Part shown: positions 17,761 to 25,961 of the stretch, in pieces | Layout: the number at the start of each line of letters is the position of its first letter | Numbering within the stretch: position 1 is the stretch's first letter | From: Arthrobacter sp. C2 | GTDB taxonomy: Bacteria; Actinomycetota; Actinomycetes; Actinomycetales; Micrococcaceae | Reading direction: 5' to 3' | Length of the DNA stretch: 64,000 nt | Assembly: GCA_024207135.1 (NCBI GenBank) | Contig: CP042428.1 | Location: 2,976,001-3,040,000, forward strand | Position numbers and translations under genes: made by a program | The notes under the pieces: model-generated | The model's input: only the letters and a program-made list of their open reading frames with translations | Database searches by the model: none | Told to the model about the DNA's origin: nothing

Positions 17761-18093
17761 ATGAGCGAGATCCGCATCGAGCACCGTCCCGAACGCCGGC
17801 GCTACGCGCTGCTGGACGACGAGAAAACCATCGGGGCGGCCCACTACCGCGAGCTGGAAACCACCGGCGGCATCGATCGGGTCTTCTTCCACACCGTCGT
17901 CGACGAGTCCTACGCCGGACAGGGCCTGGCCTCCAAGCTGGCCGCCCAGGCGCTGCAGGACACCGTGGCCCAGGGGCACAAGATCGTGGCCGTCTGCCCC
18001 TACATCAAGGCCTGGCTGCTCAAGCACCACGAGTTCGACGCCGACCTGGTGAAGCCCACCAGCGCGCACCTGCGGATCCTGCCGCAGGAATAG
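17761..18093 (+). CDS. YjdJ-type GCN5-related N-acetyltransferase
   Basis: A short 110-residue acetyltransferase of the Acetyltransf_CG group. VVDESYAGQGLASKLAAQAL carries the acetyl-CoA pyrophosphate loop (Q/R-x-x-G-x-G/A) and CPYIKAWLLKH the conserved Cys-Pro-Tyr. These are thought to acetylate small molecules or protein tails; the substrate is unknown. AAGGAAG precedes the ATG. Confidence 0.9.
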   Translation: MSEIRIEHRPERRRYALLDDEKTIGAAHYRELETTGGIDRVFFHTVVDESYAGQGLASKLAAQALQDTVAQGHKIVAVCPYIKAWLLKHHEFDADLVKPTSAHLRILPQE

Positions 18094-18106
18094 CCCGCAG
18101 CGCGGA

Positions 18107-18298
18107 TCAGTCCGCCAGCTCCATCCCCAGCCCGGCCAGGGCCTCGCGCAGGATCCCGATGCCCCTGGGCCCGAAGCCATGGAGCTGGAGCAGCGCGGCC
18201 TGGCCGTACGCGGCAGCCTGTTCCAGGGTCGTGATCCCGGCGCCGGCCAGGGCGCGGGAGGCGGGCGCGGAGATCTTCGGCAGGGGGTGGGTACTCAT
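18107..18298 (-). CDS. helix-hairpin-helix DNA-binding domain protein
   Basis: A 63-residue protein with the pattern LPKISAPASRALAGAGITTLEQAA followed by LLQLHGFGPRGIGILREAL, which is a tandem helix-hairpin-helix like that in the RNA polymerase alpha C-terminal domain. It may bind DNA nonspecifically. Its ATG overlaps the stop of the upstream MFS gene (ATGA), so the two are translationally coupled. Confidence 0.85.
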   Translation of the reverse strand: MSTHPLPKISAPASRALAGAGITTLEQAAAYGQAALLQLHGFGPRGIGILREALAGLGMELAD

Positions 18299-19698
18299 GG
18301 CTCCAGCGTAGCGATGGATTCCAGGCGGGCGGAAGTCCCGGTGCCGCTGCGCACCCGCGGGGTGAGCACCAGCAGCGCCACGCCGATGGCGGCGGTGAAC
18401 ACGAAGACCGCCACGAAGGAGTCGTTGCCGCCAAAGGCGCCGAAGACCAGCCCGCCGGCGGCCAACGCCATCGCGGAGCCCAGCGAGTCGGACACGGCCA
18501 GCGCCGAGGAGTTGAAGCCCTGGTTAGCGGTGGTGGACAGCGCGATCATGTGCACGTTCTGCCGCGGATACACCAGCCCCATGCCTCCCCCGCCCATGGC
18601 CCACGCGAGGATCGCGACGATCGCCGGCAGGTGGAACGCCGCGGTTCCCAGCACCAGCAAGATCGCGCCCACGCCGAGGGCCGAGCCGATGGACATGGCC
18701 CGGGCGTTGTCCAGCGACTCCCCCATGCGGCCCTGGATGGCCGAGCCGATGGACCAGCAGATGGCCCCGCCGGTCAGGGAGAGGCCGGCTACCGCCGGGG
18801 ACAGGCCGAAGCGGTCCATCAGGAGATAGGGCAGATAGACCTCGGTGCCGAAGAACGCTGCGGCGGCCAGGCCGCGCACCAGGATCGTGGCCGGCAGCCC
18901 GCGCCCGGCCAGCAGCGTCCGACGCGGCAGCAGCGGCCGCACCGCAACCAGCACCACCAGCACCGAGATGCCCATGAGCACCAGCCCCAGCGCCGGAGCC
19001 CGGGCCAGCAGGTTCATGCCCAGCACGGCTGCGGCCGCCAACCCGGCCCAGCCCAGCGCCCTCCAGCTAAAGGCCGCCGCGGGATTCTCACCACCGCCCA
19101 TCGCGTGCACCGAGGGCATGACCGCGGCCATCGCCAGGACCACCAGGCCCACGACCCCGAGAAACACCCAGCGCCAGCCGATGGTTTGCGCCACGAGCCC
19201 GGCGGCGAACGGACCAATCAGCGAGGGAACGACCCAGGCGGCGGCGAAGGCCGCAAAGATCTGCGGGTGCAGGCGCGGGACAAAGACCCGGGCCACCACC
19301 ACATAGAGGGCCACCGTGATGCCCCCACCCCCGAGCCCCTGCACCAGCCGTCCGGCCACCAGTACCTCCATGTCCGGGGCCAGGCCGCACACGAGCAGAC
19401 CGAGCACGAAGAGCGCCGAGGACGCGTACAGCGGGACGGAGGGCCCGTGGCGATCGGAGTAGCTCCCCGCGGCCACCATGCCGATCACCCCGCTGGCCAT
19501 GGGCGCGGCAAAGGCCAGGGCATAGAGCGCGGCGCCATCCAGTTCCTTGCTGACCAGCGGCATCACGGTGGTGACGGCCAGCGACTCGAACGCCACCAGG
19601 AAGACCAGCGCGAACATCCCGGCGGTGACCCAACGGTATTCCGGGGCAAGCAGGCCCGCCGGGGACCCGCTGCTGGATGCGCTCGGCTGGCTCGACAT
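18295..19698 (-). CDS. MFS transporter
   Basis: A 467-residue major facilitator, most like drug:H+ antiporters. The motif A region is SGVIGMVAAGSYSDRHGPS and the motif C-like region includes AAWVVPSLIGPFAAGLV with QTIGWRWVFLG after it. About 12-14 membrane segments are seen. The substrate is unknown. The ATG at 19698 starts the aligned part; an in-frame extension to 19935 lacks a ribosome site. It overlaps the HhH gene by 4 bp. Positions 19699-19891 show no gene. Confidence 0.9.
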   Translation of the reverse strand: MSSQPSASSSGSPAGLLAPEYRWVTAGMFALVFLVAFESLAVTTVMPLVSKELDGAALYALAFAAPMASGVIGMVAAGSYSDRHGPSVPLYASSALFVLGLLVCGLAPDMEVLVAGRLVQGLGGGGITVALYVVVARVFVPRLHPQIFAAFAAAWVVPSLIGPFAAGLVAQTIGWRWVFLGVVGLVVLAMAAVMPSVHAMGGGENPAAAFSWRALGWAGLAAAAVLGMNLLARAPALGLVLMGISVLVVLVAVRPLLPRRTLLAGRGLPATILVRGLAAAAFFGTEVYLPYLLMDRFGLSPAVAGLSLTGGAICWSIGSAIQGRMGESLDNARAMSIGSALGVGAILLVLGTAAFHLPAIVAILAWAMGGGGMGLVYPRQNVHMIALSTTANQGFNSSALAVSDSLGSAMALAAGGLVFGAFGGNDSFVAVFVFTAAIGVALLVLTPRVRSGTGTSARLESIATLEP

Positions 19699-19891
19699 AC
19701 CTCGAGCGTAAGGGCTGGCGCGCGGCTCCACCACACGGGGCGAACCGGCGGTGACCACCGACACCCTGCGGATCGGCGCGCTGCGCTTCGGCCCCATGGT
19801 CACGAAGCAGAGTCTCCCGGTGCTGAGGGCCCCCAAGGAGTTCGCCGAGGCCCGCGCCTGTCGCCTGCCCGGAAAGTGCCGGAAATGGTTT

Positions 19892-19929
19892 GGGCGGTTG
19901 TGCCCCCCTGCGAGAGGGCACAACCGCCC
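19892..19929 (-). terminator. dnaB terminator
   Basis: GGGCGGTTGTGCCC and GGGCACAACCGCCC form a perfect 14-bp stem 27 bp beyond the dnaB stop. No U-tract follows. Confidence 0.75.
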
Positions 19930-19955
19930 GAACACGACGACCCGAAGGGAACCAG

Positions 19956-21329
19956 CTAGCCCATGCCGTCCTGGGCCATGTTGTTGAAGCGCGAGTAGTG
20001 GCCCTGGAACGCGACAACGATGGTCTTGGTCGGACCGTTACGGTGCTTGGCCACGATCACGTCGGCCTCGCCGGCACGTGCCGATTCCTTGTCGTAGATG
20101 TCTTCACGGTGCAAGAGGATGACCATATCCGCATCCTGCTCAATCGATCCGGACTCGCGAAGGTCGGAGATCATCGGCTTCTTGTCGGTACGTTGCTCCG
20201 AACCACGGTTCAGCTGCGACAGGGCGATGACCGGAACGTCGAGTTCCTTGGCCAGCAGCTTCAGCGCACGCGAGAACTCGGAGACTTCCTGCTGACGCGA
20301 CTCCACCTTCTTGCCGGAGCTCATCAGCTGCAGGTAGTCCAGCACCACGAGCTTGAGGTCGTGCTTCTGCTTGAGCCGGCGGCATTTGGCGCGGATTTCC
20401 ATCAGCGACATGTTCGGCGAATCGTCGATGAACAGCGGGGCGTCGTTGAGCCTGCCCATCGTGGTGGCGATTTTCGACCATTCTTCGTCCTGGATCGTGC
20501 CCTTGCGCAGGTTCTGCAGCGCGATGCTCGCTTCGGCCGACAGCAGGCGCATGGCGATTTCGTTGCGTCCCATTTCCAGGGAGAAGAAAACTGAGGTCAT
20601 GTTGTTCTTAATGGACGCTGACCTGGCAAAATCCAATGCAAACGTACTTTTGCCAACGGCCGGGCGCGCAGCAATAACGATCATCTGGCCGCCGTGCAGG
20701 CCCTGGGTCAGCTCGTCGAGCTCAAAGATCCCGGTGGGAACACCGATCACGCCCTCGCCTCGGCTGCCGGCCGATTCGATCTCATCGACGGTGCCCTCGA
20801 TGATGTCGCGCAGCGGCACGTAGTCTTCGGCGGTGCGGCGTTCGGCGACCTTGTAGACCTCGGCCTGGGCCTCGTTGACGATGGCGTCAACCTCGCCGTC
20901 CTGCGAGTAGCCAAGCTGCACGATCTTGGTGCCGGCATCGACCAGGCGGCGCAGGACCGCGCGTTCGCGGACAATCTCGGCGTAGAAGCCGGCGTTGGCG
21001 GCGGTGGGCACCGACTGGATGAGCGTGTGCAGGTAGGCCGGGCCGCCAATGCGGGTGATCTCGCCGCGCTTGGTCAGCAGGTCCGAGACGGTGACGGCGT
21101 CGGCGGGCTCCCCGCGGCCGTAAAGGTCGATGATGGCTTCGTAGATTGCCTCGTGTGCCGGGCGATAGAAATCGAGGCCTCGCAACACCTCGACGCAGTC
21201 AGCGATGGCGTCCTTGGAAAGCATCATGCCGCCCAAGACGCTTTGCTCTGCTACAAGGTCCTGTGGTGGAGTGCGTCCATAGTCCGATCCTTGTGAATCG
21301 GAGCTGGTTTCGGTGCTGGCTAGCGACAC
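19956..21329 (-). CDS. dnaB: replicative DNA helicase DnaB
   Basis: The hexameric helicase that unwinds the replication fork. The 457-residue protein has the N-terminal primase-binding domain (TPPQDLVAEQSVLGGMML at about 20-37), a linker, and the RecA-like domain with Walker A ARPAVGKST at 221-229, LVVLDYLQLM (Walker B) and SQLNRGSEQR. No intein is present, unlike in some actinobacteria. The start is GTG at 21329 behind AAGGGA. Seven DnaA-box-like sequences lie 184-438 bp upstream. Confidence 0.98.
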   Translation of the reverse strand: MSLASTETSSDSQGSDYGRTPPQDLVAEQSVLGGMMLSKDAIADCVEVLRGLDFYRPAHEAIYEAIIDLYGRGEPADAVTVSDLLTKRGEITRIGGPAYLHTLIQSVPTAANAGFYAEIVRERAVLRRLVDAGTKIVQLGYSQDGEVDAIVNEAQAEVYKVAERRTAEDYVPLRDIIEGTVDEIESAGSRGEGVIGVPTGIFELDELTQGLHGGQMIVIAARPAVGKSTFALDFARSASIKNNMTSVFFSLEMGRNEIAMRLLSAEASIALQNLRKGTIQDEEWSKIATTMGRLNDAPLFIDDSPNMSLMEIRAKCRRLKQKHDLKLVVLDYLQLMSSGKKVESRQQEVSEFSRALKLLAKELDVPVIALSQLNRGSEQRTDKKPMISDLRESGSIEQDADMVILLHREDIYDKESARAGEADVIVAKHRNGPTKTIVVAFQGHYSRFNNMAQDGMG

Positions 21330-21512
21330 GGGCTTTTCCCTTCAAGCTGCGCGGGTTCCCAGGTTTTCCGCTTCATTACCTTTCCAGTGTCTCAAGGAGC
21401 ACGGACGATTCGTTAGGTCCAAGCTCACACGTGCCGCAAGGCACCACGAACCTGTGGAAATAGGTGGGGAACACTGTCACCATAGACCTGTTTTCCCCCA
21501 AACCCAACACGG

Positions 21513-21767
21513 TTATCCACAAGGCGTGTGGATAACCTGTGAACCTCGCGGCGTGTTGTGTGCACAGTCTGGGGAGAACGTTGTGGATTACACAAGATAT
21601 TTGATCACTACAGGCTTTTGACTAGTACTTATGCGATTCCTCACCTGTGGATACAAACTAGTTATCCACATCCTCCACGGGCGTAAAAGTGGGTTATACA
21701 TACAAAAACCCCGAGATTCCGCGGTTAATCCACCCCCGTTTCCAGAGTTACCCACAAGCTATCCACA
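21513..21767. promoter_or_regulatory. cluster of DnaA boxes upstream of dnaB
   Basis: Three perfect TTATCCACA boxes occur at 21513-21521 (+), 21527-21535 (-) and 21662-21670 (+). Four single-mismatch boxes occur at 21582-21590 (-), 21646-21654 (-), 21748-21756 (+) and 21759-21767 (+). The first two form a perfect head-to-head pair (GGTTATCCACA-aggcg-TGTGGATAACC). An AT-rich stretch lies at 21590-21640. The 515-bp gap 21330-21844 holds no gene. Density resembles an origin, but dnaA and dnaN are not in the window; DnaA control of dnaB or DnaA titration are the more likely roles. Confidence 0.75.
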
Positions 21768-21844
21768 GACACGCCGGAGCTCGCCACGGATCTGGGGATT
21801 ACGGGCATTGATGCACATCACCAAGCCCTGACATACTGGGCCGC

Positions 21845-22276
21845 ATGGCCGCCAACAAGACCGCACCGACATCCATTGATCCCCACGAGTTCATTGCGGC
21901 GGTGCCACACCCGACGCGGCGCGCTGACGCCGAGCTCCTGCTGGAGATGATGGAAGAGGCCAGCGGCCGGACCGCCACCATGTGGGGACCGACGATCGTC
22001 GGTTTCGGCACCTATCACTACAAATACGAGTCCGGCCGCGAGGGAGATGCGGCCGCCATCGGCTTTTCACCGCGTTCCTCCAATTTGGCTCTCTACGGGC
22101 TGACCAACGCACCGACGGCACCGGCTCTCCTGGCTCAGCTCGGCAAGCACAAGCGAGGAGCGGGCTGCCTGTACGTAAACAAGCTTGCCGATGTCGATGT
22201 CGAGGTCCTGGCCCGGCTGGCCCGCGACGGGTACCGGCACATGATGGACGTGGTCCATGTCCAGCCGCAGGGCTGA
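21845..22276 (+). CDS. DUF1801 domain protein
   Basis: A 143-residue protein with the YdhG/DUF1801 pattern: TRRADAELLLEMMEEASGRTATMWGPTIVGFGTYHYKY (part) near 22-60, FSPRSSNLALYG, and LGKHKRGAGCLYVNKLADVD. The family has an iron-chaperone-like (frataxin-like) fold and no clear function. It is divergent from dnaB across the DnaA-box region. Confidence 0.9.
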   Translation: MAANKTAPTSIDPHEFIAAVPHPTRRADAELLLEMMEEASGRTATMWGPTIVGFGTYHYKYESGREGDAAAIGFSPRSSNLALYGLTNAPTAPALLAQLGKHKRGAGCLYVNKLADVDVEVLARLARDGYRHMMDVVHVQPQG

Positions 22277-22295
22277 GCACCGCATCAACGAAGAA

Positions 22296-22348
22296 GGCTC
22301 CCCGCCTGCCGCTCCGAATCATGGGTTCGGGGTGGCGGGCGGGGAGCC
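22296..22348. terminator. bidirectional hairpin terminator
   Basis: GGCTCCCCGCC pairs with GGCGGGGAGCC and the stem continues with GCC/GGC and CCGAA/TTCGG to about 23 bp around a TCATGGG loop. It lies between the convergent DUF1801 and flavin reductase genes. Confidence 0.8.
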
Positions 22349-22366
22349 CTCGCGTTTCGGTGGCCT

Positions 22367-22876
22367 TCAGGAGACCAGCTGCTGGGCCTCCAGGCGGCGG
22401 AAGGCCGAACCGTGGAACACCAACGGAGGATTGGTCTCGTCGTGCGTCTGGTGGCCGTGCACGCGCAGGAGCACCACGTGATGATCCCCGGCCGGGATCT
22501 CCTGCTCGATCGAGCAGTCGAGCCACAGGGTGGCGTCATGCAGGAACAGTGCGCCCTCGTCGGTCGAATCCAGGCGAAGCCCGGCAAAGCGGTCCCCGGA
22601 TTTGGAGGCGATCTGTCGGCAGACGCCCTCGTTCTTTTCACTGAGCACCGAAACGCCGATGCGCCCGCTGGTGCGCACCAGCGGCCAGGTCTTCGAAGTG
22701 TTCTGGACCGCGAACATCACCAGCGGCGGATCCATGGATACGCCGACCGTGAACGACGAGGCCACGATTCCCTGCGGCTGCCCGTCGACGATGGCGCAGA
22801 GTGCGGCAATGCCGGATGGATGCTGGGCAAAGACGTTGCGCAGGGTATCTGGTGTGAGGTCAGAGGTGAGTGTCAT
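22367..22876 (-). CDS. flavin reductase family protein
   Basis: A 169-residue FMN-binding split-barrel protein of the flavin reductase/HpaC-like group, which supplies reduced flavin to a partner monooxygenase. FAQHPSGIAALCAIVDGQPQG and VASSFTVGVSMDPPLVMFAV (about 30-70) form the FMN site; GDHHVVLLRVHG is the conserved late block. No monooxygenase is adjacent. The start at 22876 has AAGGA about ten bases upstream. A SAM-IV-like riboswitch about 100 bases upstream implies control by S-adenosylmethionine and a role in sulfur metabolism, such as desulfonation. Confidence 0.9.
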   Translation of the reverse strand: MTLTSDLTPDTLRNVFAQHPSGIAALCAIVDGQPQGIVASSFTVGVSMDPPLVMFAVQNTSKTWPLVRTSGRIGVSVLSEKNEGVCRQIASKSGDRFAGLRLDSTDEGALFLHDATLWLDCSIEQEIPAGDHHVVLLRVHGHQTHDETNPPLVFHGSAFRRLEAQQLVS

Positions 22877-22977
22877 GGTGCTCAATCCTTCGGCTTCGGC
22901 CCACCTTCGCTGCTGCGTGAAATGCACGCATGGAACAGCGAGGTGTGCGGTACTTGCCCCCGGGGTTCCGGTAGGCC

Positions 22978-23059
22978 GAATCATCACCTGGAGCACCCCA
23001 CCACCGTGAGAGGGTTGCCGGCCAACAAGCCAGGGCTTGAACGTTGACGCTCTTGATTC
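22978..23059 (-). ncRNA. SAM-IV-like riboswitch aptamer
   Basis: Read on the minus strand, GAATCA (23059-23054) pairs with TGATTC (22983-22978) as P1. Between them come GAGCGTCAA, CAAGCC-TGGCTTG, the diagnostic TGGCCGGCAACCCTC, CGGTGGTGGGGTGC and CAGGTGA, in the order of the actinobacterial SAM-IV/SAM-I-clan aptamer. The following 100 bases hold CCCCCGGGGG and TGCGTG-catt-t-CACGCA hairpins that could serve as an expression platform before the flavin reductase start. The call is from memory of the consensus. Confidence 0.8.
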
Positions 23060-23199
23060 ACCACTAACGTTAGGAGAAATATTGCGACTCCGTCAAAGTT
23101 TGTTTCGACACACGAGGTCATGAAGCGTAAGAATCGAAGATCCTGCGATCATCTGGCGCGATGCGGACATCCGAGGGCGATCTTGGGAAAGGTGGCCGT

Positions 23200-23826
23200 T
23201 CAGCCCACGTCCGAGGCACCCGTGTAGGTCGCATAGTCCGGGATTCCGGAGTTCTCGTAGACCAGGATGGCCAGACCGCCTCCCGTCGCCTTGCTGTCGG
23301 CCAACCGCAGTCCCGCCGGCGCTCCGCCGTCGGGGAAGAGCCTCCGGCCGTGCCCCAGGACGACGGGAGCCACCACGAGCCGGAGTTCGTCGATCAGCCC
23401 CGCGGCGAGCAGCGATCCCGCGAGCCTGCCACTGCCGTGGATCTGCAGTTCCCTGCCGGGCCGTGCCTTGAGCTCCGCAACCCGGGCGGCAACGTCGCCG
23501 GAGAGGACCGTCGTCGGGTTCCAGGTTCCCTCGGCCAGCGTCTGCGAAGCGACGTACTTGGGCAGCGAATTCATCAGGGCGGTGAAAGGGTCGTCCGGGT
23601 CGGTGATTTGCGGCCAGTCCCGTGCGAAGGCCTCGTAGGTGCGGCGGCCCAGCAGCAGCCCGTCGGCCTGTGCCAGCCATTGCGCGGCCTGGTCGACGAA
23701 CCCCGCATCCATGTGCGGGACGAACCATCCGCCCTGCGTGAATCCGTCGGTGGTGTCTTCGTCGGGAGCCCCGGGGCCCTGGCAGACCCCGTCCAAGCTC
23801 ACGAATTCGGTCAGTGTCAGTTTCAT
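23200..23826 (-). CDS. dihydrofolate reductase family (RibD C-terminal-like) protein
   Basis: A 208-residue NADPH-binding reductase-like protein. MKLTLTEFVSLDGVCQGPG is the usual start; LLLGRRTYEAFARDWP, QIHGSGRLAGSLLAAGLIDEL and APVVLGHGRRLFP are the conserved blocks of this YwjB/DUF-type group. These are distant relatives of DHFR and RibD with mostly unknown substrates. It is a single gene upstream of the riboswitch-controlled gene on the same strand; 323 bp separate the two. Confidence 0.9.
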   Translation of the reverse strand: MKLTLTEFVSLDGVCQGPGAPDEDTTDGFTQGGWFVPHMDAGFVDQAAQWLAQADGLLLGRRTYEAFARDWPQITDPDDPFTALMNSLPKYVASQTLAEGTWNPTTVLSGDVAARVAELKARPGRELQIHGSGRLAGSLLAAGLIDELRLVVAPVVLGHGRRLFPDGGAPAGLRLADSKATGGGLAILVYENSGIPDYATYTGASDVG

Positions 23827-23991
23827 GCTCGTGCCTTCCTGTTGGAGCGGCCGGCAGGGTCCGTGGCCCGGGTAGGACTGCGGAACCGGTCGGCAGCGGT
23901 TTCCTGCCGCAAAGCTACGGGACGCCGGGGCCATGCGCCAGACCCCGGCCAGCCCGGTCCGCGGGGACTGGGGCCCGGGCTGACCTTAAAG

Positions 23992-24026
23992 CACTGTGGA
24001 CCCCGCCAACGGCGGGGTCCACAGTG
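23992..24026 (-). terminator. terminator of the rpsF-ssb-rpsR-rplI operon
   Basis: CACTGTGGACCCCGCC-aac-GGCGGGGTCCACAGTG, a perfect 16-bp stem with a three-base loop 36 bp after the rplI stop. Confidence 0.9.
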
Positions 24027-24062
24027 GTTTGCCGTCAGCCAAGACGGCGGATGCGCAAGAAA

Positions 24063-24518
24063 TTACTTCTTGGCGGCAACAACCTGCAGTGCAACGGTCG
24101 CGGAGACATCGGTGTGCAGACGCACGGTCGCCGAGTAGTTACCCGTCGACTTGATGTGATCGTTGATCTCGATGTTGCGCTTGTCGATCGAGCCCAAGCC
24201 AGCGGCTGCAACAGCCTTGGCAATGTCCTCGGTCTTCACGGTGCCGAAGAGGCGACCGGTAGCGCCGGCCTTGACGGTCAGCTTGACCGGCTTGGCCGAG
24301 ATCGAAGCGGCAAGTGCCTGTGCTTCTTCCAGGGAAGCAACGGCGCGAGCAGCACGGGCGGCCTTGATCGACTCAACCTGCTTCTCACCGCCCTTGCTCC
24401 AGGTGATGGCGAAGGCGCGCGGGAGAAGGTAGTTACGTGCGTAACCGGTCTTCACCTCGACGATGTCGCCTGCGGCACCAAGGCCGGTAACTTCGTGGGT
24501 CAGAATGAGCTTTGCCAT
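24063..24518 (-). CDS. rplI: 50S ribosomal protein L9
   Basis: Binds 23S rRNA domain V at the base of the L1 stalk. The 151 residues show the L9 N-terminal domain ([33 protein letters not shown] in part, with the GYARNYL motif at 25-31), a long connecting helix and the C-terminal domain ([14 protein letters not shown]). GGAAGG precedes the start. It is the last gene of the classical four-gene operon. Confidence 0.99.
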   Translation of the reverse strand: MAKLILTHEVTGLGAAGDIVEVKTGYARNYLLPRAFAITWSKGGEKQVESIKAARAARAVASLEEAQALAASISAKPVKLTVKAGATGRLFGTVKTEDIAKAVAAAGLGSIDKRNIEINDHIKSTGNYSATVRLHTDVSATVALQVVAAKK

Positions 24519-24533
24519 GTTGGTATACCTTCC

Positions 24534-24773
24534 TTAGCCGCGGCCAGCGCCGGAGTAAGGCAGCAATGCCACTTCGCGCGCGTTCTTGATGGCCTGTGCG
24601 ATCTTGCGCTGTTCCTGTACGGAAACGCCGGTAACGCGACGGGCACGGATCTTTCCGCGATCCGAAATGAACTTGCGCAGCAATGCTACGTCCTTGTAGT
24701 CGATGACAGTGATGTCAGCGGCCTTCAAGGGGTTGGACTTTGGTTTGGGCTTACGGAGTTCAGCCTTAGCCAT
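24534..24773 (-). CDS. rpsR: 30S ribosomal protein S18
   Basis: A 79-residue S18, partner of S6 on the 30S platform. [50 protein letters not shown] is the full conserved core (seen at about 24-73). AAAGGAG precedes the ATG. No zinc-binding CxxC is present at the N-terminus, so it is the zinc-free form. Confidence 0.99.
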   Translation of the reverse strand: MAKAELRKPKPKSNPLKAADITVIDYKDVALLRKFISDRGKIRARRVTGVSVQEQRKIAQAIKNAREVALLPYSGAGRG

Positions 24774-24835
24774 CGTGGAGCTCCTTTATCAGGTGGAGCC
24801 CGCAGAATTTTCTGCGGGATGGTGAATAAATTTGT

Positions 24836-25429
24836 TTAGAAAGGTGGTTCGTCGGAACCCGGGTTGCCCCATCCGCCGTTGTTTCCTCCGGCAGGAGCTC
24901 CCCATGGATCGGCCGCGGGTGCATTCCAGCCGCCACCGGTGTTTCCGCCTGCGTTGCCGCCGCCGAATCCACCGCCGCCACCTTGGTTGCCGCCGCCGAA
25001 TCCACCGGCGTTAGCGCCGGCGTTCTGCTGTTGACCACCAAAGCCACCACCGCCACCGCCGGAGCGCTGGGTACGGGTGACCTTTGCGGAGGCGTAACGC
25101 AGCGACGGGCCGATTTCATCGACCTCGAGCTCGGTGACGTTACGCTTTTCGCCTTCCTTGGTTTCGTAGGAACGCGACTTGAGGCGGCCCTGGGCGATGA
25201 CGCGCATGCCCTTGGTCAACGTCTCAGCGACGTTTTCGGCAGCCTCACGCCACACCGACGCACGGAGGAACAGCGTGTCGCCGTCCTTCCATTCATTGGT
25301 CTGGCGGTCGAAGGTTCGCGGGGTCGATGCAATGGTGAAGTTCGCCACGGCCGATCCTGACGGGGTGAAACGCAGTTCCGGGTCAGCGGTCAAATTACCA
25401 ATAACCGTAATGACTGTCTCGCCTGCCAT
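24836..25429 (-). CDS. ssb: single-stranded DNA-binding protein
   Basis: Protects ssDNA and recruits repair and replication partners. The OB-fold fills 1-115 ([22 protein letters not shown], then a conserved [11 protein letters not shown]). A long Gly/Asn-rich disordered linker follows, with many GGGGFGG runs, and the acidic tip SDEPPF ends the protein. The 197-residue length is usual for actinobacteria. AGGAGG lies before the ATG. It is the second gene of the operon. Confidence 0.99.
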   Translation of the reverse strand: MAGETVITVIGNLTADPELRFTPSGSAVANFTIASTPRTFDRQTNEWKDGDTLFLRASVWREAAENVAETLTKGMRVIAQGRLKSRSYETKEGEKRNVTELEVDEIGPSLRYASAKVTRTQRSGGGGGGFGGQQQNAGANAGGFGGGNQGGGGGFGGGNAGGNTGGGWNAPAADPWGAPAGGNNGGWGNPGSDEPPF

Positions 25430-25473
25430 TGGAGCCTCCTAAAGTGTTGTTCTACGAAGATCGAAGAGCAGAA

Positions 25474-25779
25474 TTACTCTGCAACGACCTTTGCCTCTTC
25501 CGGGCGGGTGATCTTGGTGCGCATGATGGTCTCATTGAGGCCCAGCTGGCGGTCAAGCTCTGCGGAAGTAGCGGGGGTGGCGGTGAAGTTAACTACCGCG
25601 TAAATGGCCTCATTCTTCTTCTGAATGTCGTAGGCCAGGCGGCGACGGCCCCAGATGTCAACGTTCTCGATGGTTCCACCATCGTTACGGACAACGTCCA
25701 GGAACTTACCGAGGGTTGGTTCAACGGTTCGCTCGTCGACCTCGGGGTCGATCAGCACCATCAATTCATAAGCACGCAT
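25474..25779 (-). CDS. rpsF: 30S ribosomal protein S6
   Basis: A 101-residue S6, binding partner of S18. [19 protein letters not shown] at the start and [20 protein letters not shown] in the middle are diagnostic. AAAGGAGG lies eight bases before the ATG, the best ribosome site in the operon. It is the first gene of rpsF-ssb-rpsR-rplI; the upstream 180 bp must hold the promoter. The GT87 gene that often neighbours rpsF in actinobacteria is 20 kb away here. Confidence 0.99.
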   Translation of the reverse strand: MRAYELMVLIDPEVDERTVEPTLGKFLDVVRNDGGTIENVDIWGRRRLAYDIQKKNEAIYAVVNFTATPATSAELDRQLGLNETIMRTKITRPEEAKVVAE

Positions 25780-25961
25780 GTGAACCCACCTCCTTTGGGC
25801 TAAACGGTCACGGCATTTCCGCAACAGGAGGTTCTTTGCATTTGCTGTCGCCGCAACCCGATTGCCGGGCGCGGCAGAAACAGCCTCAACCATTCTAGCG
25901 GAAAACCAGGGATTCTCCCGACCGTGTCCGGTGCGGTGCATCACGCCCTTCGCGCGGGCCC

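Noticed and set aside
21453-21767. The DnaA-box cluster as the chromosomal oriC
   Set aside because: No dnaA, dnaN, recF, rpmH or parAB is in the window; the cluster is reported as a regulatory or secondary site instead.
24860-25075. Short G-rich repeats that could be taken for a tandem repeat or CRISPR-like array
   Set aside because: They encode the Gly-rich linker of SSB and have no constant spacer.
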